Positions 34,350 through 43,420 of a DNA stretch of 64,000 nt are shown in pieces. Source of the stretch: Caballeronia humi (GTDB lineage Bacteria > Pseudomonadota > Gammaproteobacteria > Burkholderiales > Burkholderiaceae); contig NZ_FCNW02000004.1 of assembly GCF_001544475.1 (NCBI RefSeq), positions 186,001-250,000 of the forward strand, given 5' to 3'. The position numbers and the translations under genes were made by a program. How positions within the stretch are numbered: the stretch's first letter is position 1; each line of letters starts with the position of its first letter. The notes beneath the pieces are model-generated. The model worked only from the letters and a program-made list of their open reading frames with translations. It made no database searches and was not told the DNA's origin.

Positions 34350-35123
34350 TTAGACGACGCTGGTCAAACCGCCATCGACGAAAAGCGTCTGACCGTTCAC
34401 GAAATCCGACGCCGGCGACGCCAGAAAAACCGCAGCGCCGCACAGTTCCTCGACGCGTCCCCAGCGACCCGCCGGTGTGCGCTTGCAAAGCCAGTCGGAG
34501 AAAGCGGGATCGTCGACGAGTGCCTGGTTCAGATCGGTGGCGAAATAGCCCGGCGCGAGCGCGTTAGCCTGAATGCCGCGACCGGCCCATTCAGCGCACA
34601 TGCTTTTGGTGAGCATGCGAATCGCGCCTTTCGTCGCCGCATAGGGCGCGATGCCCGGCCGCGCGAGTTCGCCCTGAACCGAGCAGATGTTGATGATCTT
34701 TCCGCGGCCGCGCGCCAGCATGTGCCGTGCGACGGCTTGCGAGACATGAAACGCGCCATCGAGATTGACGCGCAGCAGGTCGTCCCAATCGTTAGCGCTG
34801 AAAGTTTCGAGCGGTGCGCGGCGCTGGATTCCGGCATTGTTCACAAGAATATCGATCGGGCCAATGCGCGTTTCGGCTTCATCGATCGCGGCGGCGACCT
34901 CTTCGCGTTTTGTCACATCAAAAACCGCGATATCCGCGATGACGCCTTCTTCTCGCAATCGAGCGGCGACCGCGAGGGCCTTTTGCTCATTGCGATCGTT
35001 GATGACGACCGCCGCGCCGGCGCCCGCCAGGCCGCGCGCCAAGGCCAGTCCGATGCCGCGTCCGGAGCCGGTGATCAAGGCGCGCCGTCCGTTGAGGCTA
35101 AATAGCTTTAGTGTCTCGTCCAT
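34350..35123 (-). CDS. SDR-family dehydrogenase, gluconate 5-dehydrogenase-like
   Basis: 257 residues from MDETLKLFSLNG; an upstream start at 35138 is possible, neither with a strong ribosome site. Classical short-chain dehydrogenase: TGSGRGIG cofactor motif near 18, NNAG near 94, catalytic Ser in ICSVQG, Tyr and Lys in YAATK. Overall wording (LALARGLAGAGAAVVINDRN, GYFATDLNQAL) fits gluconate 5-dehydrogenase. First gene of a six-gene unit that runs to 28151 with small gaps. Confidence 0.88.
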   Translation of the reverse strand: MDETLKLFSLNGRRALITGSGRGIGLALARGLAGAGAAVVINDRNEQKALAVAARLREEGVIADIAVFDVTKREEVAAAIDEAETRIGPIDILVNNAGIQRRAPLETFSANDWDDLLRVNLDGAFHVSQAVARHMLARGRGKIINICSVQGELARPGIAPYAATKGAIRMLTKSMCAEWAGRGIQANALAPGYFATDLNQALVDDPAFSDWLCKRTPAGRWGRVEELCGAAVFLASPASDFVNGQTLFVDGGLTSVV

Positions 35124-35259
35124 TTTTATCTGGCGCATTCGATGCGCCCTGTGCTGTCTCCAATGCTCACAGTTCAACCGAAGCGCCGCAATCACGCCAA
35201 TAGTCTTTCATGACGCTGTTATCATGATTCGTGATTACGCCCGCCGATGGAGAGCGATC

Positions 35260-36153
35260 ATGGAGCTGAAGCATCTGCGCGCTTTCGTGGCGCTCGCCGA
35301 AGAACTGCACTTCGGGCGGGCCGCGCAACGGCTATGCATCGTTCAGCCCGCGCTGAGCATGCAGATCAAGGCGCTGGAAGAGGAACTCGACGTGCGGCTG
35401 CTCGAGCGCGATCGCCACAAGGTCGCGCTGAGCGAGACCGGCAGGCTCTTTCTGCCCGAGGCGCGCGCCACGCTGCATCAGGCGATGCGCGCGGAGCAGA
35501 CGGCGCGGTTGTCTGCGCGCGGGGAGATCGGGACGTTGCGGATCGCGTTCGTGTCGTCGGTGCTGCCGAAGCTCCTGCCCACGCTCATCCGCATGATGCA
35601 CGCGCGCTATCCGCTCGTGACGCTCGAATTGAAGGACATGCCTACGCCGGACCAGATCGCCGCCCTGCAAGACAACAAGCTGGATTTCGGGCTGATACGC
35701 CTGCCCGTCGCGGGGACGGGATTGCAGATTCGCACGGTGCTCGAAGAACCGTTCGTCGTGGCGCTGCCCGATGATCATCCGTTAGCGGCGCAGGAGTTGA
35801 TCAGACCGGTCGATCTCCAGGGCTGTCCGGCGTTCGTGCTCGCGCGGCGTTATGCGCCGGGCTTTCACGACGAGATGCTGGTCGCGTTGAAGCGCGAGGG
35901 CGCCGATCTGAACATCGCGCAGGAACTCGGTGAATTCACGACGATGTTGGCGCTCGTCGCGGCGGGCCTGGGGATCGGGATGATTCCGGCTGCTGCGGCG
36001 ATCGCGTTGCCGCCGAAGGTGGTGGCCCGGCCGCTGGAGTTGCGCGATCATCGGGCGGGGATTGGGCTGGCTTATACCGATCTCGATAATGCCGCGAAGC
36101 GGGCGTTGCTGGGCGTCATGGACGAATGTACCGGCGCGGTGCGGGGCGAGTAG
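35260..36153 (+). CDS. LysR-family regulator of the divergent six-gene unit
   Basis: 297 residues from MELKHLRAFVALAEELHFG, the standard LysR opening, with recognition region RLCIVQPALSMQIKALEEEL. The 136-bp spacer to the SDR gene holds AATCACG (35190-35196) matched inversely by CGTGATT (35230-35236) and TCATGA repeats, likely operator elements. Activation of the divergent operon by a pathway acid is inference from gene order. Confidence 0.9.
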   Translation: MELKHLRAFVALAEELHFGRAAQRLCIVQPALSMQIKALEEELDVRLLERDRHKVALSETGRLFLPEARATLHQAMRAEQTARLSARGEIGTLRIAFVSSVLPKLLPTLIRMMHARYPLVTLELKDMPTPDQIAALQDNKLDFGLIRLPVAGTGLQIRTVLEEPFVVALPDDHPLAAQELIRPVDLQGCPAFVLARRYAPGFHDEMLVALKREGADLNIAQELGEFTTMLALVAAGLGIGMIPAAAAIALPPKVVARPLELRDHRAGIGLAYTDLDNAAKRALLGVMDECTGAVRGE

Positions 36154-36264
36154 GAGCGGTATCGTCTTTTTGATTAAAAATGAAGCCGAGGTTCGCTGCA
36201 GCGTAGGCAGCGAAATAAGTCAGCAATGCCGGTGAGCGTGTTCGCCGCCGTGCTGGCAGCTTAA

Positions 36265-36292
36265 AAGCGCTCGCCGTCTCCGGCGAGCGCTT
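36265..36292. terminator. Strong bidirectional hairpin between convergent genes
   Basis: A perfect 12-bp stem AAGCGCTCGCCG with a TCTC loop, preceded by an A-rich run and followed by CGCTTTCC. It lies between the ends of the LysR gene (+) and the MFS gene (-), where it can serve both. Confidence 0.7.
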
Positions 36293-36310
36293 CGCTTTCC
36301 GCATCTGACT

Positions 36311-37633
36311 TCAGTGCGCGCGCCCCACCAATACCGCCGGCTTCTCCCTCGGCGTCATCCGCGCGAAGAAAACCACTGCCGCCGCGACAACCGACATCAC
36401 CGCGAGCCCGGTCATCCCGCCTTCGATCGACCCCGTTTTCTGCTCGAGAAACCCGAACGTCGCCGGCGCGACAAACCCGCCGAGATTGCCGATCGAATTG
36501 ATCAGCGCCAGCACTGCCGCCGTGATCCGTGCGTCCAGATAGCCCTGCGGAATCGGCCAGAACAACGCCGACGCCGCCTTGAAGCCGATCGCCGCAAAGC
36601 AGATCGCGACGAACGAGAACAGCGGGCTGCCCTGTCCGGCGGCGTACATGCCGAGCGCCGCGATCAGCAGCACGCACGATACCCACGCCTGCTGGAACTT
36701 GAAGCGTGCGGCGAGCATCGCGAAGAGGTACATCGCTGCGATCGAAATGATCCACGGGATCGAATTGAAGAGCCCGACCTGGAAATCGTTGAAGTGGCCC
36801 ATCTTGCGGATGATGCTCGGCAGCCAGAACGTCGCGCCGTAGATCGTCAGCGAGACGGAGAAATAGATCAGGCAGAAGATCACGATCTGCGGATCGCGCA
36901 ACAGACTCCACACCGACGGCTTCACGGCATGCACCGCATCGCGCTGACGCTGCTCTTCCTCGATCTCGTGGACGATCGCGTCCTGCTCCTCACGAGTGAG
37001 CCACGTCGCGTCGCGCGGCTTCGAGTCGAGCCAGAACCAGACGAAGGCGGCGAGCACGACGGAAGCCATGCCTTCGATCACGAACATCCACTGCCAGCCG
37101 TGCAGGCCAAGACCCGTGATCAGCATCAGTCCGCCGGAGATCGGGCCAGAGAGCACCGACGCAAGCGCCGAGCCGCTCAGGAAGATCGCCATCGCCTTGC
37201 CGCGTTCGTCGCGCGGCAGCCACTTCGTGAAATAGAACAGCACGCCGGGGAAGAAACCCGCCTCGGCCGCGCCGAGCACGAGCCGCATCGCGTAGAACGA
37301 CATTTCGCCCTTTACGAACGCCATGCCGACAGCGGCAAGCCCCCACGTGATCATGATGCGCGTGAGCCACGCCTTCGCGCCGAAGCGCTGCAGCAGCATG
37401 TTCGACGGCACTTCGAAGACTGCGTAGCTGACGAAAAAGAGCCCCGCGCCGAGCCCGTAAGCCGCGGCGCCGATGCCCAGATCCGCGCTCAAATGCTGCC
37501 GCACGAACCCGATATTCACGCGATCGATGTAATTGACGATGAACATCGCCACGAAAAGCGGCAGCACGTGCCACTTGACCTTGCTGACGGCGCGCGCGAG
37601 CACGTCGGCGCGCTCGGGATGAGAACTGCTCAT
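36311..37633 (-). CDS. MFS transporter, ACS family, probable glucarate/tartrate permease
   Basis: 440 residues, 12 hydrophobic segments. ACS signatures NYIDRVNIGFVRQHLSADLG and RLVLGAAEAGFFPGVLFYFTKW. Follows gudD by 52 bp on the same strand, so a sugar diacid such as D-glucarate is the likely cargo, driven by proton symport. Ends at a strong hairpin. Confidence 0.88.
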   Translation of the reverse strand: MSSSHPERADVLARAVSKVKWHVLPLFVAMFIVNYIDRVNIGFVRQHLSADLGIGAAAYGLGAGLFFVSYAVFEVPSNMLLQRFGAKAWLTRIMITWGLAAVGMAFVKGEMSFYAMRLVLGAAEAGFFPGVLFYFTKWLPRDERGKAMAIFLSGSALASVLSGPISGGLMLITGLGLHGWQWMFVIEGMASVVLAAFVWFWLDSKPRDATWLTREEQDAIVHEIEEEQRQRDAVHAVKPSVWSLLRDPQIVIFCLIYFSVSLTIYGATFWLPSIIRKMGHFNDFQVGLFNSIPWIISIAAMYLFAMLAARFKFQQAWVSCVLLIAALGMYAAGQGSPLFSFVAICFAAIGFKAASALFWPIPQGYLDARITAAVLALINSIGNLGGFVAPATFGFLEQKTGSIEGGMTGLAVMSVVAAAVVFFARMTPREKPAVLVGRAH

Positions 37634-37685
37634 TCTGTGTCTCCTAAATTGGCATTGCCTTGTCGCGTATTGACGTCTGCACAGG

Positions 37686-38960
37686 TCAGAAGCGCGGATT
37701 CTTGCCAGTAAAGCCCGGCTCGTACTTGCGCATTTGCGTCAGGTCGTCGCGATTGCGCACGCCGCACGAGAGATATTGCGCGTGCAGTTCGGCGAGACGC
37801 TCGCGATCGAGTTCGACGCCGAGACCCGGCGTCGTCGGCACGCGTACCGCGCCGTTATCGAACGCGACGCGGCCGCCCTTGATCACTTCTTCCTCCTGCC
37901 ACGGGTAGTGCGTGTCGCAGGCGTAGGTGAGATTCGGGATGCTCGCCGCGACGTGCGTCATCGCCATCAGGCTGATGCCGAGGTGCGAGTTCGAATGCAT
38001 CGACATCCCCAGGTCCCACAGCTTGCACATGCGCGCGAGCGTTTGTGTCGCGCGCAGCCCGCCCCAGTAGTGGTGATCGGACAGCAGTACCTTCACCGAG
38101 CCCATTTCGGCGCCGCGGCGGAAATCGTCCATCGTCGTGATGACCATGTTCGTCGCGAGCGGCAGGCGCGTGTGCTTGGCCAGCTCGGCCATGCCGGCGA
38201 GTCCCGGACACGGGTCTTCGTAGTATTCGAGCAATTCGTCGAGTTCGGGCGCGGCCGCGATGCTTGTTTCGAGCGTCCAGTTCGCGTTCGGGTCGAGGCG
38301 CAGCGGCAGGCCGGGGAAGGCTTCGTACAGCGCGCGCATGCAGGCGATTTCATGCGCCGGCTCGAACACGCCGCCCTTCAGCTTAATGCTCTGGAAACCG
38401 TACAGGTCGATCATGCGGCGCGCCTGCGCGACGATCTGCTGCGGGCTCAGGCCTTCGCCCCAGGCATCGGGCGCGTAGGGCTGGTCGACGTGCTCCGCGT
38501 ACTTGAAAAAGAGATAGGCGCTGTACGGCACGGCGTCGCGCACTTTACCGCCGAGCAAATCGACGATCGGCGCGCCGACGATCTGGCCCTGCAGATCGAG
38601 CATCGCGACTTCGAGCGTGCTGATGACCTTCGCCGCGTTCTTCGCCGTGTGCGAGCCGGGAGCCAGTTCGAACTCGACGGCGCCGGGGCTCGGCTTGATC
38701 GCGCCACGCACGCGCTCTTCCATCCGGTTCAGATCGAATGGCGAGAGGCCGAGGACGAGCGTTCTGGCCTGCTCGAGCACGCGCAGCATCGGCTCGTCGC
38801 CGTAGGTTTCGGAGATGCCGACTCGGCCGTCGCTCGTCTCCAGTTCGACGATCGCGCGCAACGCCCACGGTTCGTGGATGCCCGCGGCGTTGAGCAGCGG
38901 GCCGTCACGGAAGGCGATCGGCGTAATACGGACTTGAGTGACGGTGATGTCGCGAGTCAT
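37686..38960 (-). CDS. gudD: D-glucarate dehydratase
   Basis: 424 residues from ATG 38960. Enolase superfamily, glucarate dehydratase group: catalytic pair Lys193-x-Lys195 (IKLKGG), metal ligands in RLDPNANW, YYEDP and ATNM, and the general base His326 in SNSHLGIS. Dehydrates D-glucarate (and L-idarate) to 5-keto-4-deoxyglucarate in the cytosol. In an operon with an ACS permease and divergent from a GntR regulator whose palindromic sites lie in the shared spacer. Confidence 0.93.
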   Translation of the reverse strand: MTRDITVTQVRITPIAFRDGPLLNAAGIHEPWALRAIVELETSDGRVGISETYGDEPMLRVLEQARTLVLGLSPFDLNRMEERVRGAIKPSPGAVEFELAPGSHTAKNAAKVISTLEVAMLDLQGQIVGAPIVDLLGGKVRDAVPYSAYLFFKYAEHVDQPYAPDAWGEGLSPQQIVAQARRMIDLYGFQSIKLKGGVFEPAHEIACMRALYEAFPGLPLRLDPNANWTLETSIAAAPELDELLEYYEDPCPGLAGMAELAKHTRLPLATNMVITTMDDFRRGAEMGSVKVLLSDHHYWGGLRATQTLARMCKLWDLGMSMHSNSHLGISLMAMTHVAASIPNLTYACDTHYPWQEEEVIKGGRVAFDNGAVRVPTTPGLGVELDRERLAELHAQYLSCGVRNRDDLTQMRKYEPGFTGKNPRF

Positions 38961-39002
38961 GGTGGCAATCCGGTGATTTTGAGGTGATGACGCATAGTAA
39001 AG

Positions 39003-39018
39003 CACTAATGTATTAGTG
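39003..39018. promoter_or_regulatory. GntR/FadR-type palindrome, site 1
   Basis: CACTAAT-GT-ATTAGTG is a perfect 7-bp inverted repeat 42 bp upstream of the gudD start, in the gudD/gntR spacer. Length and spacing fit a FadR-subfamily GntR operator. Confidence 0.65.
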
Positions 39019-39101
39019 TGTCACTGGGGAAACTACTCACACGGCTTTTGCTGCACGAAAACGCTGATTGCCATGCCCGAAGCGGCTGAGCGCCGCTATA
39101 G

Positions 39102-39117
39102 TACTAATATCTCAGTG
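39102..39117. promoter_or_regulatory. GntR/FadR-type palindrome, site 2 (imperfect)
   Basis: TACTAAT-AT-CTCAGTG repeats the layout of the site at 39003 with several changes, and ends 18 bp before the gntR start. Suggests autoregulation by the same protein. Confidence 0.5.
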
Positions 39118-39135
39118 GATTTTTTAGCGCCGATC

Positions 39136-39831
39136 ATGAAAACCAGTGCTTCGTCGACCCGTCTCGACCGTTCCCGCCATGCCGCGCCGCAAGTCTTCGA
39201 AAGACTGCGCGAAATGATCCTGTCGATGGAACTTGCGCCCGGTACGGTACTCTCACGCGCCGATCTGGCAACGCAATACGGCCTGAGCCAGACTCCCGTG
39301 CGCGATGCGCTGATGAAGCTCGGCGAGGAAGGTCTCGTCGATATCTTTCCGCAGCACGCGACGGTCGTCAGCCAGATCAACGTGACGTCGGCGTTGCAGG
39401 CGCACTTTCTGCGCCGTTCGATCGAACTGGAAGTTGTGCGCACGCTGGCGGAGAAACATGACGTCGCGCTGATTTTTCAGTTGCGCGCGACGATCGCGGC
39501 GCAGATGGAATTGCGCGACCTGCGCAACTACGAGCAGTTCTCGCTGCAGGATCAGGCATTTCATCGGCAGATGTACGAGGCGGCCGGCGTGCCGCAGCTT
39601 TGGGATCTCGTTCGAAGGCTGAGCGGGCACATCGACCGGCTGCGTCGGCTTCATCTTCCGGTCGAGGGCAAAACCATGGCCGTGGTGCGCGACCACACCG
39701 AAATCGTCGATGCAATCCAGGCGGGCGATCCCGACGCCGCGCAGGCGGCGCTGCGCAAGCATCTCTCAGGGACGTTGAGCCAGGTCGACCAGATTCGCAC
39801 GAGTCATCCAGATTATTTGACGGACGAATAA
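39136..39831 (+). CDS. GntR-family (FadR subfamily) regulator, likely of glucarate use
   Basis: 231 residues from MKTSASSTRLDRSRH. Winged helix at about 18-80 (QVFERLREMILSMELAPG, RADLATQYGLSQTPVRDAL) followed by an all-helical FCD ligand domain with the metal-ligand type residues FHRQMYEAAG and VRDHTEIVDAIQ. Divergent from gudD with two palindromic sites between; a sugar diacid or its breakdown product is the probable effector. Confidence 0.9.
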   Translation: MKTSASSTRLDRSRHAAPQVFERLREMILSMELAPGTVLSRADLATQYGLSQTPVRDALMKLGEEGLVDIFPQHATVVSQINVTSALQAHFLRRSIELEVVRTLAEKHDVALIFQLRATIAAQMELRDLRNYEQFSLQDQAFHRQMYEAAGVPQLWDLVRRLSGHIDRLRRLHLPVEGKTMAVVRDHTEIVDAIQAGDPDAAQAALRKHLSGTLSQVDQIRTSHPDYLTDE

Positions 39832-39891
39832 ACGCACCGGTGTTTACCCGTTGCACCCCTTTTCGTGCTTGCAACGCGCAGACTCGACACG

Positions 39892-39910
39892 CAAAATGTA
39901 AGCGCTAACA
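39892..39910. promoter_or_regulatory. LacI-type operator, copy 1
   Basis: CAAAATGTAAGCGCTAACA; the core TGTAAGCGCTAACA is palindromic at six of seven pairs with the central CG typical of LacI-family sites. Identical to the copy at 39957. Confidence 0.65.
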
Positions 39911-39956
39911 CACGAGTGATGACCGGCTATCGTATTTCAGCGATCCTTTCAGACCT

Positions 39957-39975
39957 CAAAATGTAAGCGCTAACA
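39957..39975. promoter_or_regulatory. LacI-type operator, copy 2
   Basis: Exact repeat of the 19 bp at 39892, 65 bp downstream and 28 bp before the MFS start. Two sites at this spacing would allow cooperative binding or looping by the LacI-type protein encoded at the end of the operon. Confidence 0.65.
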
Positions 39976-40003
39976 TCCAAGACATGAAACGGAGACAACG
40001 ATC

Positions 40004-41323
40004 ATGAGCGCAACCCCCGTCCACGAGCAGGCCCCGCCGCGAATCCGCCGCGCCCAGATCGTGGCGCTCACGCTGCTGATGGTGAGCGGCATCGTCAATT
40101 ATCTCGACCGCGGGACGCTCGCCGTCGCCAATCCGCTGATCCGCGCCGACCTCGGCCTCTCGCTCGGACAGATGGGGCTGCTGCTCTCCGCGTTCTCATG
40201 GAGCTACGCGCTCTTCCAGTTGCCGGTGGGCGGACTCGTCGATCGCGTCGGACCGCGCAAATTGCTCGGCATCGGCCTGATCGTCTGGTCGCTCGCGCAG
40301 GCGTCAGGCGGCTTCGTCTCGACGTTCGGCTGGTTCATCCTCGCGCGGATCGTGCTCGGCATCGGCGAGGCGCCGCAGTTTCCGTCGGCGGCGCGCGTCG
40401 TCAGCAACTGGTTTCCGCTGCGCGCCCGCGGCAAGCCAACCGGCATCTTCAACTCGGCGTCGCCGCTCGGCACGGCGCTCGCGCCGCTCTGCCTCTCGAT
40501 CCTCGTCGTCAATTTCCACTGGCGCTGGGCCTTTATCGTGACGGGCATCGCCGGCCTTGTTGTTGCGGTCGTGTGGCTCGCCGTGTACCGCGATCCCGTG
40601 AAAGCCACGATGACCGAGGCAGAGCGCCACTATCTCGAAGGCGACGAGGCCGACCGCAAACCCGCGCCCTCGCTCACCTTCGCCGAATGGCGCTCGCTGT
40701 TTTCGCACGGCACGACGTGGGGCATGCTGATCGGCTTCTTCGGCTCGGTCTATCTGAACTGGGTGTATCTCACGTGGCTCCCCGGCTACCTGACGATGGA
40801 ACGCCACATGAGCCTGATGCATACGGGCGTCGCAGCATCGATTCCGTTCTTCTGCGGCTTCCTCGGCTCGCTCACGGCCGGCTGGTTCTCCGATCTGATC
40901 ACGAGCCGCAGCACGAACCCAGTCGGAAGCCGCCGCAACTCGGTGGTGATCGCGATGCTCGGCATGGTCGCGTTCACGATTCCAGCGGCGCTCGTCGAGA
41001 GCAACACGATCGCGATTGTGTGCATTTCGGTGGTGATCTTCCTCGCCAATGCCGCGTCCGCCAGCTCGTGGGCGCTCGCGACGGCCGCCGCGCCGCCGAA
41101 CCGGGTCGGCTCGCTCGGCGCGATCCAGAACTTCGGCGGCTTCCTTGGCGGTGCGCTCGCGCCGATCCTGACCGGCTACATCGCGCAGACCTGGTCGTTC
41201 GTTCCGGCGCTGCTGACGGCGGCGGGCATCGCGTTCGTCGGCGCGTTGAGCTACCTGTTTTTCGTGCGCAAGCCGATCGAGGACAAGCCGACCCACACCG
41301 ATACCGTCCAGGCCCCGGCCTGA
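40004..41323 (+). CDS. MFS transporter, ACS family (glucarate/galactarate type)
   Basis: 439 residues, 12 hydrophobic segments. NYLDRGTLAVANPLIRADLG and ARIVLGIGEAPQFPSAARVV are the GudP/GarP-type signatures. First gene of a three-gene operon with a DapA-family enzyme (26 bp on) and a LacI regulator, under two LacI-type sites. Likely imports a sugar diacid by proton symport. Confidence 0.9.
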   Translation: MSATPVHEQAPPRIRRAQIVALTLLMVSGIVNYLDRGTLAVANPLIRADLGLSLGQMGLLLSAFSWSYALFQLPVGGLVDRVGPRKLLGIGLIVWSLAQASGGFVSTFGWFILARIVLGIGEAPQFPSAARVVSNWFPLRARGKPTGIFNSASPLGTALAPLCLSILVVNFHWRWAFIVTGIAGLVVAVVWLAVYRDPVKATMTEAERHYLEGDEADRKPAPSLTFAEWRSLFSHGTTWGMLIGFFGSVYLNWVYLTWLPGYLTMERHMSLMHTGVAASIPFFCGFLGSLTAGWFSDLITSRSTNPVGSRRNSVVIAMLGMVAFTIPAALVESNTIAIVCISVVIFLANAASASSWALATAAAPPNRVGSLGAIQNFGGFLGGALAPILTGYIAQTWSFVPALLTAAGIAFVGALSYLFFVRKPIEDKPTHTDTVQAPA

Positions 41324-41349
41324 TTCCACCCCTTATTCGAGAGAAGACC

Positions 41350-42312
41350 ATGACCATCGCTACCCAAATCGAAGGCATCGTGCCCGTGATGCTGACCCCG
41401 TTCGACGCGTCCGGCGCGATCGACTACGCCGGGCTCGAACGCCTGATCGAGTGGTACATCGCGCACGGCTCGGACGCGCTTTTCGCCGTCGCTCAGTCGA
41501 GCGAGATGCAGTTCCTGAGCCTCGCCGAGCGCGGTGAACTCGGACGCTTCGTCGTCGAGAAGGTGGCGGGGCGCATTCCCGTCGTGGTTTCCGGCCACAT
41601 CAGCGATGATCCGGACGCGCAAGCGGAAGAACTCGGCGTCGCGGCATCGACGGGCGCGCAAGGCATCGTGCTCGTGACGAACCGGCTCGATCCGAAGCGC
41701 GAAGGGACGGAGGTTTTCTCGGCGAACCTGAAACGCCTGCTGGCGCGCCTTCCGTCGGACATTCCGCTCGGTCTCTACGAATGCCCGGCGCCCTACCGCC
41801 GCCTGCTTTCCGACGACGAACTGAAGATGTGCATCGATACCGGCCGCTTCATCATGCTGAAGGACGTGAGCTGCGATCTCGATACTGTCAAGCGGCGCGT
41901 CGCGATGGCGCAGGGTTCGCCGCTGAAGGTCCTGAACGCCAACGCGGCGATCGCATGGGACGCGATGAAAGCCGGCTCAGCGGGCTTCAACGGCGTGTTC
42001 ACGAATTTTCACCCTGATCTCTACAAGTGGCTGCGCAACGATTCGGCGCAGGACCCGGCGCTCGCTGAGGAACTGTCGACGTTTCTCGTGCTCGCGGCCG
42101 TGTCGGAATCGCTCGGCTATCCGGCGCTCGCCAAGATCTACCATCAGCGCATCGGCACGTTCGATTCGATTCGCTGCCGCGTGATCGACTACGACGTGCG
42201 TGAGCGCTTCTGGGCGCTCGATGCCGTGCTCGACAAGATCGTCGCCGGCACCGAGCATTTCCGCGCGCGCATCGCGGCGCTCAGCCGCGGTCGAAAACCC
42301 GCGACGGTATGA
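41350..42312 (+). CDS. Dihydrodipicolinate synthase/N-acetylneuraminate lyase family enzyme
   Basis: 320 residues from MTIATQIEGIVPVMLTPFD. Class I aldolase/dehydratase fold: Schiff-base Lys in MLKDVSCD, the Tyr in LGLYECPAPY, and the hydroxyl pair in AVAQSSEMQFLS where relatives have GTTGE. Probably cleaves or dehydrates a 2-keto-3-deoxy sugar acid. The order permease-enzyme-LacI beside gudD makes 5-keto-4-deoxyglucarate a candidate, but the wording is not that of typical KdgD, so I leave the substrate open. Confidence 0.82.
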   Translation: MTIATQIEGIVPVMLTPFDASGAIDYAGLERLIEWYIAHGSDALFAVAQSSEMQFLSLAERGELGRFVVEKVAGRIPVVVSGHISDDPDAQAEELGVAASTGAQGIVLVTNRLDPKREGTEVFSANLKRLLARLPSDIPLGLYECPAPYRRLLSDDELKMCIDTGRFIMLKDVSCDLDTVKRRVAMAQGSPLKVLNANAAIAWDAMKAGSAGFNGVFTNFHPDLYKWLRNDSAQDPALAEELSTFLVLAAVSESLGYPALAKIYHQRIGTFDSIRCRVIDYDVRERFWALDAVLDKIVAGTEHFRARIAALSRGRKPATV

Positions 42313-42339
42313 TGGCGTGCCCATCCTCTTCTGATTCCG

Positions 42340-43413
42340 ATGTCTCGTTCCATTGACCCCTCGACGCCTGCCGTGCCACGCGCCCGCCGCAACACGGGCC
42401 GCACCGTGCTCTCCGACGTGGCGAAGCTCGCGGGGGTATCGACGGCGACCGTCTCGCGCGTCTACAACGAGCCCGACAAGGTCTCCGAGCGCGTGCGCGA
42501 GCGCGTCGAACATGCGGCGTTGACGCTCAACTGGTTCCCGAACGCGGCGGGACGCGCGCTCGCATCGACGCGCAGCCACATCGCGGGCATCATCATTCCG
42601 ACGCTCGACGACCAAGTGTTCGCCTCGCAGGTGAGCGGCATGCAGGCGGCGTTCGCGGCGCGCGGCATCACGCTCGTGCTCGGCTGCTCGAACTACGATC
42701 CGGCGCAGGCGCTCGTGCAGGTTCGCGCGATGCTCGCGCGCGGCGTCGAAGCGATGGCGATCGTCGGCGAGGCGCATCCGGCCGAGCTTTTCGACGCCTT
42801 GCGGCTCTACCGCGTGCCGTATGCGGTCACGTATGCGTATCGCGAGGGCAGCCCGCACGACTGCATCGGCTTCGACAATCACAAGGCGTATGTCGAACTC
42901 ACAGAACATCTGATCGGCCTCGGACACCGCTCGTTCGCCGTCTGTATCCAGCCGACGCGCGACAACGACCGCGTGCAGGCGCGCGTCGCGGGCATCCGCG
43001 CGGCGCTCGAACGCAACGGCCTCGCGGTGCGGCCGGAACACATGCTCGAAGGCGAATCGACCATCGGATTCGGGCGGCGCAGCCTGCGCGCGATCTGGGA
43101 AGCGCCCGGCGAGCGGCCGACCGCAATCGTCTGCGGTAACGATCACATCGCGCTCGGGGTGTTGCGCGAGGCGGAGGATCTGGGAATCGCGATTCCGGGC
43201 GAATTGTCGGTGACCGGTTTCGATGACCTCGCCATCGCGAAGGAAATGCGGCCCGCGCTCACGACGATGCGTGTCGATACCGCCGAGATCGGCAGGCTCG
43301 CGGCGCAACATCTGCTCGACGCGCTCGATGGCAAGCGGGCAATGCGTGGACACGAAGTGCGCGCGTTGCTTCAGGTGCGCGAATCGACGGGGCCGTGTCC
43401 GTCTCAAAACTAA
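42340..43413 (+). CDS. LacI-family regulator
   Basis: 357 residues. HTH at 23-45 (VLSDVAKLAGVSTATVSRVYN), hinge with AGRALASTRSHIAGIIIP, then a sugar-binding domain of the GntR (gluconate repressor) type. Third gene of the permease/DapA-family operon, so it can repress its own operon through the twin sites at 39892 and 39957. The effector is probably the transported acid or its keto product. Convergent with the next LysR gene, 7 bp apart. Confidence 0.92.
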   Translation: MSRSIDPSTPAVPRARRNTGRTVLSDVAKLAGVSTATVSRVYNEPDKVSERVRERVEHAALTLNWFPNAAGRALASTRSHIAGIIIPTLDDQVFASQVSGMQAAFAARGITLVLGCSNYDPAQALVQVRAMLARGVEAMAIVGEAHPAELFDALRLYRVPYAVTYAYREGSPHDCIGFDNHKAYVELTEHLIGLGHRSFAVCIQPTRDNDRVQARVAGIRAALERNGLAVRPEHMLEGESTIGFGRRSLRAIWEAPGERPTAIVCGNDHIALGVLREAEDLGIAIPGELSVTGFDDLAIAKEMRPALTTMRVDTAEIGRLAAQHLLDALDGKRAMRGHEVRALLQVRESTGPCPSQN

Positions 43414-43420
43414 AGCAATT

